Notes: a model not told the origin generated them from the letters alone. DNA of 64,000 nucleotides from Acidovorax sp. FJL06 (GCF_003852545.1 NZ_QAJR01000018.1:83724-147723), one strand, 5' to 3'; positions 32,532 to 41,845 are shown, counted from the first letter of the stretch. Translations and numbers: made by a program.

Positions 32532-33860
32532 TCAAGACTGGCAGTCCGCCGCATCCCGGCGCGTCATCTTCTTGTCCGCCAGGTACTTGTCGGCGCCCGC
32601 CTTGATCATGGGCTTGAGGATCTGCTCATCGGCCTGGTACCAGTCCGACGAGAAGTTCCACTTGCCGCCGTCCCAGGTGTGCACGCGTGCCCAGGTGGAA
32701 CCCATGTGGTCGGCGCAGCTGGTGGACAGGGGGCGCATCACGCCGCCAAAGCCCAGTGCGTCGAGCTTCTTCTGGTCGAGGGCCAGGTTCTCCATGCCCC
32801 AGCGCACTTGTTCGCCGGTCATGACCTTGCCCTTGCCGAAGCGCTCCTGCGCGCGGCGCACCGACTCGACGGCCAGCATCTGGATGATCACGCCGCGGGT
32901 GTACAGCACCGAGCCCACTTCATCCTTGGGGCCCGTGCCCTGGCCCTTGTCGTGCACGTTCTTGAGGATGTCCTGGATCACCTTGGGCTGCTGGCCCGAG
33001 GTGTTCAGGGCCAGCGCGTTGTAGCCCTTGGCGCCTTCACCCACGTCGCGCACGTCCGGTTCGGCACCGGCCCACCACACGCCATACATCTTGTCGCGGG
33101 GGTAGCCGGTGGCCTGGGCTTCCTTCAGGGCGGTGGAGTTCATCACACCCCAGCCCCACAGCAGCACGTAGTCGGGGCGGCTCTGGCGCACCTGCAGCCA
33201 GGTGGCCTTCTGCTCCACGCCAGGTGCGGTCACGGGCAGCATCTGCAGCTCGAAGCCGTGCATCTTCGAGCGTTCCTGCAGCAGCGGGATGGGTTCCTTG
33301 CCGAAGGGGCTGTCGTGGTACACGAGGGCGATCTTCTTGCCCTTGAGCTTGTCCATGCCGCCTGCGGCCTTGCCGATGTGCTGGATCAGGATGTCGGCGC
33401 CGGTCCAGTAGCTGCCCATGAAGGGGAAGTTCCACTTGAACGCCTGGCCGTCCTGTGCCACCGACAGGCCATAGCCCAGCGTCATCAGCGGGATCTTGTC
33501 CACGGGGGCTTTCTCGGTCAGTGCGAAGGTGATGCCGGTGGCCTGCGGGTCGAACAGGGTCACGCCGGGCTTGCCCTTGAGGCGTTCGTAGCATTCCACG
33601 CCGCGGTCGGTGGCGTAGCCGGTTTCGCACTCTTCAAAGGTGAGCTTCACGCCGTTGATGCCGCCATCGCGCGCGTTGATCATCTTGATGTAGTCCTGCT
33701 TGCCGTTGGCCCATGGCACGCCGTTGGGGGCGTAGGGGCCGGTGCGGTAGGACAGCAGCGGGAAGAACTGTTCCTTGGCTTGAGCGAACGCGCTGGTGGT
33801 CACCGCCGAGGCGCCTGCGGCAACCACCGCAGCGGCGATCACGATCTTCGAAAGCTTCAT
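32532..33860 (-). CDS. Liv-type ABC transporter substrate-binding protein
   Basis: A 442-residue periplasmic receptor with signal peptide (MKLSKIVIAAAVVAAGASAV...AFA) and the type I binding fold: LLSYRTGPYAPNGVPWANGKQDYIKMI, GVKLTFEECETGYATDRGVECYERL, and WNFPFMGSYWTGADILIQHIGK. It is larger than amino acid-binding LivJ/LivK (~350) and resembles receptors found beside acyl-CoA ligases. It lies between livM and livF, followed by repeats and a hairpin that may give it higher expression than the ATPase. Confidence 0.88.
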   Translation of the reverse strand: MKLSKIVIAAAVVAAGASAVTTSAFAQAKEQFFPLLSYRTGPYAPNGVPWANGKQDYIKMINARDGGINGVKLTFEECETGYATDRGVECYERLKGKPGVTLFDPQATGITFALTEKAPVDKIPLMTLGYGLSVAQDGQAFKWNFPFMGSYWTGADILIQHIGKAAGGMDKLKGKKIALVYHDSPFGKEPIPLLQERSKMHGFELQMLPVTAPGVEQKATWLQVRQSRPDYVLLWGWGVMNSTALKEAQATGYPRDKMYGVWWAGAEPDVRDVGEGAKGYNALALNTSGQQPKVIQDILKNVHDKGQGTGPKDEVGSVLYTRGVIIQMLAVESVRRAQERFGKGKVMTGEQVRWGMENLALDQKKLDALGFGGVMRPLSTSCADHMGSTWARVHTWDGGKWNFSSDWYQADEQILKPMIKAGADKYLADKKMTRRDAADCQS

Positions 33861-33986
33861 GGATGTCTCCTTTGAATGAATGTGTTGAAGCACGGGAAAA
33901 AACCGGAGGAACAGACAGTGAACGCGGCAATGCGGGGTGTCCGTATCGGGAAATGCGCGTAAGGGGTTTCCGCAGGGGCTTTGCGC

Positions 33987-35063
33987 TCAGTGGGGGAAGG
34001 GCCACAACCGCAGCTTCTGCTTGGCCGTAGACCACAGCTTGGCCAGGCCGTGGGGCTCCACGATCAGGAACCACACGATCAGCGCGCCGAAGATCATCAG
34101 CTCGGCGTGCGAGACACCGGCCGTGGACACCTCGATACCGAAGAGGCCCATGAAGGCAGGCAGGAACTGGTTGAGCACGATGGGCAGCACCACGATGAAG
34201 GCCGCACCAAAGAAGCCCCCCGAAATGGAGCCCAGCCCGCCGATGATGACCATGAACAGGAGGCGGAACGAAATTTCCACCGAGAACGCAGCGGGCTCCC
34301 AGGCCCCCAGGTGCACAAAGGCCCACAGTGCGCCGGCCATGCCCACGATGAAGGAGCTGACGGCAAACGCGCTGAGCTTGGCATACATGGGGCGGATGCC
34401 GATCACGGCGGCGGCCACGTCCATGTCGCGGATGGCCATCCATTCACGGCCGATGGCGCCGCGCACCAGGTTCTTGGCCAGCAGCGCCACCACGACCAGC
34501 AGCGCCAGGCAGAAGATGTATTTGCTGGTGGCGCTTTCGATGGGCATGCCGAAGACCTGCAGGTTGCTCACCGATACCGAGCCCGAGTCGGAGTTGTTGG
34601 TGAACCACTTGATGCGCAGGAACATCCAGTCGCTGAAGAACTGCGCCGCCAGCGTGGCCACCGCCAGGTACAGGCCCTTCACGCGCAGGCTGGGCAGCCC
34701 GAACAGGATGCCGAAGAAGGTGGCGCACAGCCCGCCCAGGATGAGTGCCGGGATCAGCGGCAAGCCCGGAAAACGCACGAAGAAGTTGTAGGCCCCGTAG
34801 GCACCCACGGCCATGAAGGCACCCGAGCCCAGCGAGATCTGGCCGCAGTAGCCCACCAGGATGTTCACCCCCAGGGCGGCCAGCGCCATGATGACAAACG
34901 GAATCAGGATGGCGCGGAAGATGTAGTCGCTGGCCAGCATGGGCACGACGAGGAAGGCGACGGCCAGCAGCAGCGCAATGGCGATGCGGTCCTGTGCGAT
35001 GGGAAAAATCTGCTGGTCGGCGCGGTAGCTGGTCTTGAACTGACCATTTTCACGGTAGAGCAT
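33987..35063 (-). CDS. Liv-type ABC transporter permease LivM
   Basis: A 358-residue inner-membrane permease with about eight to ten helices, including FLVVPMLASDYIFRAILIPFVIMALAAL and ILVGYCGQISLGSGAFMAVGAYGAY, the LivM hallmark. FLLVFMVIIGGLGSISGGFFGAAFIVVLP is the other conserved block, with the EAA-like loop AIRDMDVAAAVIGIRP. The N-terminus (YRENGQFKTSYRADQQIFPI) precedes the first helix. It is separated from livH by a 150-base spacer. Confidence 0.92.
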   Translation of the reverse strand: MLYRENGQFKTSYRADQQIFPIAQDRIAIALLLAVAFLVVPMLASDYIFRAILIPFVIMALAALGVNILVGYCGQISLGSGAFMAVGAYGAYNFFVRFPGLPLIPALILGGLCATFFGILFGLPSLRVKGLYLAVATLAAQFFSDWMFLRIKWFTNNSDSGSVSVSNLQVFGMPIESATSKYIFCLALLVVVALLAKNLVRGAIGREWMAIRDMDVAAAVIGIRPMYAKLSAFAVSSFIVGMAGALWAFVHLGAWEPAAFSVEISFRLLFMVIIGGLGSISGGFFGAAFIVVLPIVLNQFLPAFMGLFGIEVSTAGVSHAELMIFGALIVWFLIVEPHGLAKLWSTAKQKLRLWPFPH

Positions 35064-35091
35064 GGAGGTCTCCGGTTCTCGTTGTTATGGG

Positions 35092-35112
35092 TTACACGCG
35101 GTCAATGATCTT
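35092..35112 (-). pseudogene. Relic of a livH 3' end (duplicated stop region)
   Basis: On the minus strand this reads K-I-I-D-R-V-stop, exactly the end of livH at 35214-35234. The seven codons differ only at synonymous positions (AAG/AAA, GAC/GAT, GTG/GTA, TAA/TGA). Upstream of it the reading frame no longer resembles LivH. It suggests that a resident livH end was left behind when the present livH was inserted or recombined. Confidence 0.45.
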
Positions 35113-35213
35113 GTGCACGGGGGCGCACCTGCGGTGCCCTGTGTGAACTTCGTTCCCACAGTCAACGTGCTGCGCACGTTGTGCCTCCTTCGAAAAATCA
35201 TGGCTCTCGTATT

Positions 35214-36143
35214 TCATACGCGATCAATGATTTTTTCGCCGAACAAGCCTTGGGGCCTGAAGAGAAGGAACACCAGCGCCAGCACATACGCAAACCAGAT
35301 CTCGATGCCCCCGCCCACGAACGGGCCCAGGTACACCTCGGAGAGCTTCTCGCCCACGCCGATGATGAGCCCGCCGATGATGGCGCCGGGCACGGAGGTG
35401 AGGCCGCCCAGGATCACCACCGGCAGCGCGCGCAGCGCCACCGTGGTCAGCGAGAACTGCACGCCAAGCTTGCTGCCCCAGATCATCCCGGCCACCAGCG
35501 CCACCACACCGGCCACACACCACACGATCACCCAGATGCGGTTGAGTGGGATGCCGATGGACTGGGCCGCCTGGTGGTCGTCGGCCACGGCGCGCAGGGC
35601 GCGGCCGGTGGAGGTCTTCTGGAAGAACACCGACAGCAGGGCCACCAGCGCGGCGGCGATGGCCGCAGCGATCACGTCTTCCTTGTTCACCAGGATGCCG
35701 CCCTGGAACAGGCTCTCCAGCATGAAGATCGGGTCCTTGGGCATGCCCACGTCGATCTTGTAGATGTCGCTGCCGAACAGCGTCTGGCCCAGGCCTTCCA
35801 TGAAGTAGGTGATGCCCAGCGTGGCCATGAGCAGCGTGGCGCCCTCCTGGTTCACGAGGTGGCGCAGCACCAGCTTTTCAATCACCCAGGCCACCACGAA
35901 CATGATGGCGCCCGCAATGATGAAGGCCGCGAGGTTGGCCACGATGGGGCTGCTGATGCCCGTCCACTTGGGGATCCATTCGGCAAAACGCGCCATGGCC
36001 AGGGCGGCGAACAGCACCATCGCACCCTGCGCGAAGTTGAAGACGCCCGATGCCTTGTAGATCAGCACGAAGCCGAGCGCCACCAGTGAATACAGCATGC
36101 CGGCCATGAGGCCGCCGATGAGGGTTTCCAGAAAGAATGCCAT
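35214..36143 (-). CDS. Liv-type ABC transporter permease LivH
   Basis: A 309-residue inner-membrane permease: FLETLIGGLMAGMLYSLVALGFVLIYKASGVFNFAQGAMVLF is the canonical LivH start, and VVILGGLTSVPGAIIGGLIIGVGE the conserved C-terminal block. The cytoplasmic loop ALRAVADDHQAAQSIGIPLNRI contacts the ATPases. About eight helices are predicted. Between this gene and livM lies a spacer with a copy of the last codons of livH (35092-35112) and small hairpins, among them CAACGTG-CTGCG-CACGTTG at 35163-35181. Confidence 0.93.
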   Translation of the reverse strand: MAFFLETLIGGLMAGMLYSLVALGFVLIYKASGVFNFAQGAMVLFAALAMARFAEWIPKWTGISSPIVANLAAFIIAGAIMFVVAWVIEKLVLRHLVNQEGATLLMATLGITYFMEGLGQTLFGSDIYKIDVGMPKDPIFMLESLFQGGILVNKEDVIAAAIAAALVALLSVFFQKTSTGRALRAVADDHQAAQSIGIPLNRIWVIVWCVAGVVALVAGMIWGSKLGVQFSLTTVALRALPVVILGGLTSVPGAIIGGLIIGVGEKLSEVYLGPFVGGGIEIWFAYVLALVFLLFRPQGLFGEKIIDRV

Positions 36144-36161
36144 TTGTCGTTTCTCCCGCCC

Positions 36162-36986
36162 TTAGTGGCTCGTGCCCAGGTAGGCACTGATCACGTCTTC
36201 GTTGCTGCGCACTTCGTCGGGGCTGCCGTCGCCGATCTTCTTGCCGTAGTCCAGCACCACCACCCGGTCGCTGATGTCCATCACCACGCCCATGTCGTGC
36301 TCGATGAGCACGATGGTGGTGCCGAACTCGTCGTTCACGTCGAGGATGAAGCGGCACATGTCCTGCTTTTCTTCCACGTTCATGCCGGCCATGGGCTCGT
36401 CGAGCAGCAGCACCTGCGGCTCCATGGCCAGGGCACGGCCCAGGTCCACGCGCTTTTGCAGGCCGTAGGGCAGCTGGCCCACGGGGGTCTTGCGGAACGC
36501 CTGGATTTCGAGGAAGTCGATGATGTGTTCGACATATTCGCGGTGGCGGATTTCCTCGCGCTCGGCCGGGCCCCAGCGCAGCGCCTGCAGCAGCAGGTTG
36601 CTTTTGATCTTGAGGTTGCGGCCGGTCATGATGTTGTCGATCACGCTCATGCCCTTGAACAGCGCCAGGTTCTGGAACGTGCGCGCCACGCCCATCTCGG
36701 CCACCTGGCGCGAGTTCATGTGGTCAAACGTCTTGCCCCGGAAGGTGATGGAGCCTTCGGACGGCGTGTACACGCCGTTGATGCAGTTGAGCATGGAGCT
36801 CTTGCCCGCGCCGTTGGGTCCGATGATGGCGCGGATCTCGTGCTCCTTGACGTTGAACGAGATGTCGGTCAGCGCCTTCACCCCGCCAAACCGCAGGCTG
36901 ATGTTCTTGACGTCGAGGATGACGTCGCCGATCTTCTTGGTGGTCATGGGCAGGGGCTTCTCAAGCGGGTAGAGAGCGGGTTTCAT
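36162..36986 (-). CDS. Liv-type ABC transporter ATPase LivG
   Basis: A 274-residue ATPase: Walker A IGPNGAGKSSMLNCINGV, ARTFQNLALFKGMSVIDNIMTGR (Q-loop), signature LPYGLQKRVDLGRAL, Walker B VLLLDEPMAGMNVEEKQDM and H-loop IVLIEHDMGVVMDISDRVVVLDYG. LPYGLQKR is typical of LivG-type proteins, where the signature's serine-glycine is replaced by YG. The start codon overlaps the stop of the acyl-CoA ligase gene (36983-36986), so transport and activation are translationally coupled. Confidence 0.92.
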   Translation of the reverse strand: MKPALYPLEKPLPMTTKKIGDVILDVKNISLRFGGVKALTDISFNVKEHEIRAIIGPNGAGKSSMLNCINGVYTPSEGSITFRGKTFDHMNSRQVAEMGVARTFQNLALFKGMSVIDNIMTGRNLKIKSNLLLQALRWGPAEREEIRHREYVEHIIDFLEIQAFRKTPVGQLPYGLQKRVDLGRALAMEPQVLLLDEPMAGMNVEEKQDMCRFILDVNDEFGTTIVLIEHDMGVVMDISDRVVVLDYGKKIGDGSPDEVRSNEDVISAYLGTSH

Positions 36987-38929
36987 GCGGCGGCCTTCAC
37001 CGGGGTGAAGGTCTTGGTGTCGGACAGCTTCAGGGTAGCGCTCACGCTGCCCGTGCGGCCGTCCTCGAACTTGACCTGGGTTTCGATGTATTGCTCGGTG
37101 CGGCCCGCATAGAGCGCATCGACCAGCACCGCGTATTTCTCGGCAATGAAGCCCCGGCGGACCTTGTTGGTGCGCGTGAGTTCGCCGTCGTCGGCGTCCA
37201 GCTCCTTGTGCAGCACCAGAAAGCGGCTCACCTGGCTGCCCGCCAGCAGCGTGTCGCTGGCCAGGTCGGCGTTGACCTTCTCAATGCACTCACGGATCAG
37301 CTCGTACACATCAGGCTTTTGCGCCAGGTCGGTGTAGCCCGCGTAGGGCAGGTTGCGGCGCTCGGCCCAGTTGCCCACGGCGTCGAAGTCGATGTTGACC
37401 ATCACGCAAACCTTCTCACGGCCGTCGCCCAGCGCGACCACTTCCTTGATGTGCGGGAAGAACTTGAGCTTGTTCTCCACGTACTTGGGCGCGAACATGG
37501 CCCCATCGTTGGCGCCGCCCTTGATGCGGCCCACGTCCTTCACACGGTCGATGATCTTGAGGTGGCCGTGTGCGTCGAGGAAGCCCGCGTCGCTGGTGTG
37601 GTACCAGCCGTCGGCGGTCAGCACCTCTTCGGTGGCCTTGGGGTTCTTGTAGTACTCCTTGAGCAGGCCGGCCGACTTGACCAGGATCTCGCCGTTGTCG
37701 GCCACCTTGATCTGCACGCCCCGGATGGGCACGCCCACCGTGTCGGCGCGGGCCTGGTTGTCGGGCTGCAGGCAGACGAACACGGCGGTCTCGGTGGAGC
37801 CGTAAAGCTGCTTCAAGTTGATGCCGATGGAGCGGTAGAAGGTGAAGAGGTCGGGGCCAATCGCCTCGCCCGCCGTGTAGGCCACGCGCACGCGGCTGAA
37901 GCCCAGGTTGTTGCGCAGCGGGCCGTAGACCAGCAGGTTGCCCAGCGCGTACTTGATGCGGTCGAGCAGGCCCACGGGCTGGCCGTCCATGAGCGCCGGG
38001 CCCACGCGCTGGGCCACGGCCATGCAGGCGTGGAACATCTTGCGCTTGAGGGCGCCCGCATCCTCCATGCGGATCATCACGCTGGTGAGCAGGCCTTCAA
38101 AAATGCGCGGCGGCGCAAAGTAATAGGTGGGCCCCACTTCCTTCAGGTCGATGGTCACGGTGCTGGCCGACTCGGGGCAGTTGACCACGTAGCCGCAGGC
38201 CAGCCACTGGGCGTAGCTGAAGATGTTCTGGCCGATCCAGGCCGGGGGCAGGTAGGCCAGCACTTCCTCGCTGCTGGTGAGCTTGTCGAACTCGGCGCCG
38301 GCCGACGCGCGGTCCAGCAGGGTGCTGTGGGTGTGCACCACGCCCTTGGGGTTGCCCGTGGTGCCCGAGGTGAAGAACATCGCCGCCACGTCGTCGGGCT
38401 GGGCCTTGGCCACCTCGGCGCGGAACCACTGGGGGTGCTTGGCGACATGGGCGGCGCCCGCCTCGATCAGCGCATCCAGCGACGCCAGGCCAGGTTCTGC
38501 GTAATTGCGCAGGCCGCGCGGGTCGTCAAAGAAGATGTTGGAAATCTGCGGGCATTGCTCGCGGATCTCGAGCAGCTTGTCCACCTGCTCCTGGTCTTCC
38601 ACCATGCAAAAGCGCACCTCGGCGTTGTTGAGCGGGAAGATGCACTCGGCGGCCACCGCGTCCTGGTACAGCGGCACGGGGATTGCGCCCAGCGACTGCG
38701 CGGCCAGCATGGTGGCGTACAGGCGGGGGCGGTTGGCGCCAATCACCACCATGTGCTCGTTGCGCTGCAGGCCCGCCAGGTGCAGGCCGGCGGCCACCTG
38801 TTCCACCAGGCGCACCAGGTCGGCCCAGCTGTGGGTTTGCCAGATGCCATATTCTTTTTCGCGCAGGGCCGGGGCCGTGGGGCGCTCGGCGGCATGCTGG
38901 AGCAGCAGTTGCGGGAACGTGGTCTTCAT
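36983..38929 (-). CDS. Long-chain-type acyl-CoA synthetase heading the liv operon
   Basis: A 648-residue AMP-forming ligase of the FadD15/long-chain type. Seen: FFTSGTTGNPKGVVHTHS (phosphate loop), YGSTETAVFVCLQ, WYHTSDAGFLDAHGHLKIIDRVKDVGRIKGG (hinge) and MFAPKYVENKLKFFPHIKEVV. Bacterial members of this group next to Liv transporters are thought to activate imported fatty or aromatic acids. First gene of a minus-strand operon with livG, H, M, K, F. The palindrome TTGTC-N8-GACAA at 39031-39048, 102 bases upstream, is shared with the Crp/receptor promoter at 43127-43144. Confidence 0.88.
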   Translation of the reverse strand: MKTTFPQLLLQHAAERPTAPALREKEYGIWQTHSWADLVRLVEQVAAGLHLAGLQRNEHMVVIGANRPRLYATMLAAQSLGAIPVPLYQDAVAAECIFPLNNAEVRFCMVEDQEQVDKLLEIREQCPQISNIFFDDPRGLRNYAEPGLASLDALIEAGAAHVAKHPQWFRAEVAKAQPDDVAAMFFTSGTTGNPKGVVHTHSTLLDRASAGAEFDKLTSSEEVLAYLPPAWIGQNIFSYAQWLACGYVVNCPESASTVTIDLKEVGPTYYFAPPRIFEGLLTSVMIRMEDAGALKRKMFHACMAVAQRVGPALMDGQPVGLLDRIKYALGNLLVYGPLRNNLGFSRVRVAYTAGEAIGPDLFTFYRSIGINLKQLYGSTETAVFVCLQPDNQARADTVGVPIRGVQIKVADNGEILVKSAGLLKEYYKNPKATEEVLTADGWYHTSDAGFLDAHGHLKIIDRVKDVGRIKGGANDGAMFAPKYVENKLKFFPHIKEVVALGDGREKVCVMVNIDFDAVGNWAERRNLPYAGYTDLAQKPDVYELIRECIEKVNADLASDTLLAGSQVSRFLVLHKELDADDGELTRTNKVRRGFIAEKYAVLVDALYAGRTEQYIETQVKFEDGRTGSVSATLKLSDTKTFTPVKAAA

Positions 38930-39030
38930 TCCGGTTCCTAAAAGTGAGTGGGTGTCCGCCCGGTGACAGCCGGGGGCGCAAGCTTGTGATTGCGCGATGG
39001 GGGAATGCTAGGACCCACTTTGACGCCATC

Positions 39031-39048
39031 TTGTCTTGCCGACGACAA
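39031..39048. promoter_or_regulatory. TTGTC-N8-GACAA palindrome, ligase/gspA promoter region
   Basis: TTGTCTTGCCGACGACAA matches the site at 43127-43144 in 16 of 18 bases. The Crp/Fnr-type regulator encoded next to that second site is the natural candidate to bind both. It lies between the divergent acyl-CoA ligase and gspA genes, 101 bases from the former and 113 from the latter. Confidence 0.6.
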
Positions 39049-39161
39049 TTTACGGGAAACTCCTCATTGGGTAAAACCCTGCCTCGGTGCGCCGAGCCTC
39101 CGTCCTGGGGTACCGGGGGCCTGGGGGACGAGGCTTCACAGGGGGGCGGTATCCTCGGTGC

Positions 39162-40916
39162 ATGTACGCCCCGTTTTTCGGTCTCCAGCATCCCCCGTTT
39201 TCCATCGCTCCAGACCCGCGCTATTTGTTCATGAGCGAACGCCACCGCGAGGCGCTGGCGCACCTGCTGTACGGGCTGGATGCCGGTGGCGGCTTTGTGC
39301 TGCTGACCGGCGAGGTGGGCGCGGGCAAGACCACGGTGTGCCGCTGCTTTCTGGAGCAGATTCCGGCGCACTGCAACGTGGCCTACATCTTCAACCCCAA
39401 GCTCACGGTGCGCGAGCTGCTGCGCTCCATCTGCGACGAGTTCGGCGTGCCGCACAAGCCCACCGTGCCGGGCGGGGTGGAGACGGTCAAGGACTACATC
39501 GACCCGCTCAATGCCTCGCTGCTGGCCGCGCACGGGGCCGGGCGCAACACCGTGCTCATCATCGACGAGGCGCAGAACCTCTCGGCCGACGTGCTGGAGC
39601 AGCTGCGCCTGCTCACCAACCTGGAGACCAGCGAGCGCAAACTGCTGCAGATCATCCTGATCGGCCAGCCGGAGCTGCGCGCCATGGTGGCCAGCCCCTC
39701 GCTGGAGCAGCTGGCGCAGCGCGTGATTGCGCGCTTCCACCTCGATGCACTGAGCCCGCGCGAGACCCAGCAGTACATCGTCCACCGCCTGGCCGTGGCC
39801 GGCCTGCAGGGCCCCGTGCCCTTCAGCCAGCGCGCCATGGCGCGCGTGCATGCGCTGTCGCGCGGCGTGCCCCGGCGCATCAACCTGCTGTGCGACCGGG
39901 CCCTGCTGGGCGCCTATGCCGCCGGGGTGCGCGAGGTGAGCGCCACCATCGTCCAGCGGGCTGCGCGCGAGGTGTTCGATGCGTCTGCACCGGCCGCCGC
40001 GCGCCTGGCCTTGCCGCGCTGGGCGGTGGCGGGCCTGGGCGTGGTGGCCGGGGCCGCCCTGGTGGCGGCAGGAGGCTGGGCCCTGGGCGGCTGGCCCTTG
40101 GCGCCACGCTCGGCTGGCACACCGGCGGGCGGGCCAGCCGTTGCCGCCAGCGCTGCTGTCGCCGCCGCATCAGCGCCCCTGGCGGCCGGGGGGCTGCAAC
40201 CGCCGGCCAGTGCTGCAGTGGCGATTGCGTCCCCGTCGGCGCCGGCCAGTGCGGCATCGGTGCCGGGCGCCGAGGGGGGCGCAGCGGAGCCGCTGTCGGC
40301 GCTGCAGCAGTGGCTGGCGGCACAGCCGGCCAGCGATGCCCCGGCCTGGCAGGCGCTGGCCACGCGCTGGGGCGCCCGCCTGCCCGAGGGCGCGGACGCC
40401 TGCGCCACGCTGCCGCGCGAGGGGCTGCGCTGCTACCGCAACCGCCGCGCGGGCCTGAACCTGGTGCGCCAGATCGACCGGCCGGTGCTGCTGGCGCTGT
40501 ACCCCTCGGAAGACTCCGATGCACCGGTCTCGGTGGTGCTGCGGGGCCTGGACAAGGACCTGGCCACGCTCGAAGGCGCGGGCCGCACGCTGCAGGTGCC
40601 CGTGGCCGAGCTGGCACAGGTCTGGCGCGGCGACATCGCCACCTTGTGGCGCACCCCGCCCGGCATGCCGGACAAGGGCGACATTGCCGACACCAGTGCC
40701 GGTGCCGCCTGGCTCGACAAGCAACTGGCCACGGCCGCGGCCGGCGGTGCGGGGGCGAACGGGCGGGCGGCCACGCCGGCGGTGCGCCAGTCCCGCATCC
40801 AGCGTTTCCAGCTCGCCCAGGGCGTCACGCCCGACGGCCGCGCCGGCCCCCTGACCCTCATGCTGCTCAACCGCGTCAATGGCGTGAGCGAACCCCGTCT
40901 GCGCACAGGAGCCTGA
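39162..40916 (+). CDS. ExeA/GspA-like AAA ATPase with C-terminal peptidoglycan-binding domain
   Basis: A 584-residue membrane ATPase. Residues 1-~275 are the AAA domain: YAPFFGLQHPPFSIAPDPRYLFMS, Walker A LLTGEVGAGKTTV and Walker B VLIIDEAQNLSADVLEQLRLLTNLE, as in ExeA/GspA and the MSHA-type MshM. A single membrane helix follows near 285-310 (VAGLGVVAGAALVAAGG), then an Ala/Pro-rich periplasmic linker and a C-terminal peptidoglycan-binding repeat (RIQRFQLAQGVTPDGRAGPLTLMLLNRV). Such proteins help a secretin pass the cell wall. It is paired with gspB but the rest of a type II secretion operon is not nearby. Confidence 0.87.
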   Translation: MYAPFFGLQHPPFSIAPDPRYLFMSERHREALAHLLYGLDAGGGFVLLTGEVGAGKTTVCRCFLEQIPAHCNVAYIFNPKLTVRELLRSICDEFGVPHKPTVPGGVETVKDYIDPLNASLLAAHGAGRNTVLIIDEAQNLSADVLEQLRLLTNLETSERKLLQIILIGQPELRAMVASPSLEQLAQRVIARFHLDALSPRETQQYIVHRLAVAGLQGPVPFSQRAMARVHALSRGVPRRINLLCDRALLGAYAAGVREVSATIVQRAAREVFDASAPAAARLALPRWAVAGLGVVAGAALVAAGGWALGGWPLAPRSAGTPAGGPAVAASAAVAAASAPLAAGGLQPPASAAVAIASPSAPASAASVPGAEGGAAEPLSALQQWLAAQPASDAPAWQALATRWGARLPEGADACATLPREGLRCYRNRRAGLNLVRQIDRPVLLALYPSEDSDAPVSVVLRGLDKDLATLEGAGRTLQVPVAELAQVWRGDIATLWRTPPGMPDKGDIADTSAGAAWLDKQLATAAAGGAGANGRAATPAVRQSRIQRFQLAQGVTPDGRAGPLTLMLLNRVNGVSEPRLRTGA

Positions 40917-40921
40917 TCCCC

Positions 40922-41734
40922 ATGTCCTACATCCTTGATGCGCTGCGGCGCGCGGAAGCCGAGCGGGGGCGGGGTGCCGTGCCGGGGCTGCACACACAGG
41001 CCGTCCCGGTGCCCGGCGCGGCCGCCGTGGCCGAACGGCCGGCCGCCCCTGCGTGGCGCCTGGCCACCGCCGGTGTGGCCGTGGCGGCCGTGGCCGTGGC
41101 AGGCACCTGGTGGGTGATGCAGCCGCAGCGCCCGGCCCCGGTGGTGGTGGCTGCGGCCCCCGCACCGGGCCCCGTTGCACCCACGGCCCCCATCGCCCCC
41201 GCTGCGCCTGCGGTGGCGCTACCGGCTGCGCAGGCCATCCCCGCACCGGCCCTGGCGCCCACGCCTGCGCCAACACCTGTGCCCGCGGTGCTTGCGCCGC
41301 CGCCCGAACCCCGCTCAGTTGAGAAGCGCAGCGCGGCCCCGCCGCGTGAGAAGCCCGCGCCGCAGGTCCATGCCCCCCGGGGAACAGGCGCAGAGCCTCC
41401 TCCTCCCCGCCCCCGTGCCGATCCCGCCCGGGACCCAGCCCCGGCGCGCGCGCCCGAACCTGCCGCCGTGGCCGCCGCGCCTGCGCCGACCACGGCCACC
41501 GGCACGGTGTTTGCGCAGGCCGACCTGCCCGAGGCCGTGCGCGCGCAGCTGCCTTCGCTCAAGATCTCGGGCGTCACTTACTCCGGCAACCCGGCGTACC
41601 GCATGGCCATCGTCAACGGGCAGGTGCTGCACGAGGGCGACCCGGCGGGGCCGGGCCTGCTGCTGGAGCGGATCGAGCCCGGACGCACCATCTGGTCGTT
41701 CAAGGGCTACCGCTACGGGCTGGCCTCGCAGTAG
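40922..41734 (+). CDS. GspB-like type II secretion assembly protein
   Basis: A 270-residue bitopic protein: MSYILDALRRAEAERGRG is the GspB/ExeB start, one transmembrane helix lies at about residues 46-66 (LATAGVAVAAVAVAGTWWVM), then a long Pro/Ala-rich periplasmic linker. The C-terminal GspB domain is LKISGVTYSGNPAYRMAIVNGQVLHEGDP..GLLLERIEPGRTIWSFKGYRYGL. It works with GspA to position the secretin in the outer membrane and is co-transcribed with it, five bases apart. Confidence 0.88.
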   Translation: MSYILDALRRAEAERGRGAVPGLHTQAVPVPGAAAVAERPAAPAWRLATAGVAVAAVAVAGTWWVMQPQRPAPVVVAAAPAPGPVAPTAPIAPAAPAVALPAAQAIPAPALAPTPAPTPVPAVLAPPPEPRSVEKRSAAPPREKPAPQVHAPRGTGAEPPPPRPRADPARDPAPARAPEPAAVAAAPAPTTATGTVFAQADLPEAVRAQLPSLKISGVTYSGNPAYRMAIVNGQVLHEGDPAGPGLLLERIEPGRTIWSFKGYRYGLASQ

Positions 41735-41765
41735 CGCAGGCCGGCGCGGGGTTTGAATTCAATGC

Positions 41766-41813
41766 GGCGCTAGCGCTTTTTGGGTAAGCGGTGTGTGCTA
41801 TTAAATAAATAGC
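41766..41813. repeat. AGCGCTTTTT-family repeat, probable gspB terminator
   Basis: GGCGCTAGCGCTTTTTGGGT and TGCTATTAAATAAATAGCA: AGCGCT followed by a T-run, then a small hairpin TGCTATT-AAATA-AATAGCA. It lies in the 111-base gap between the converging gspB and receptor genes and could end transcription of both. Confidence 0.55.
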
Positions 41814-41845
41814 ATGCGTGGCCGACCCAGCGCCCCGCAGGCGGT

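Noticed and set aside
38990-41734. A 914-codon frame spanning gspA and gspB in one direction
   Set aside because: Its first two thirds are an out-of-frame reading of gspA; only the part from 40922 is the real gspB.
39162-41734. Start of a complete type II secretion operon
   Set aside because: Only gspA and gspB occur; the next genes are a receptor and a regulator.
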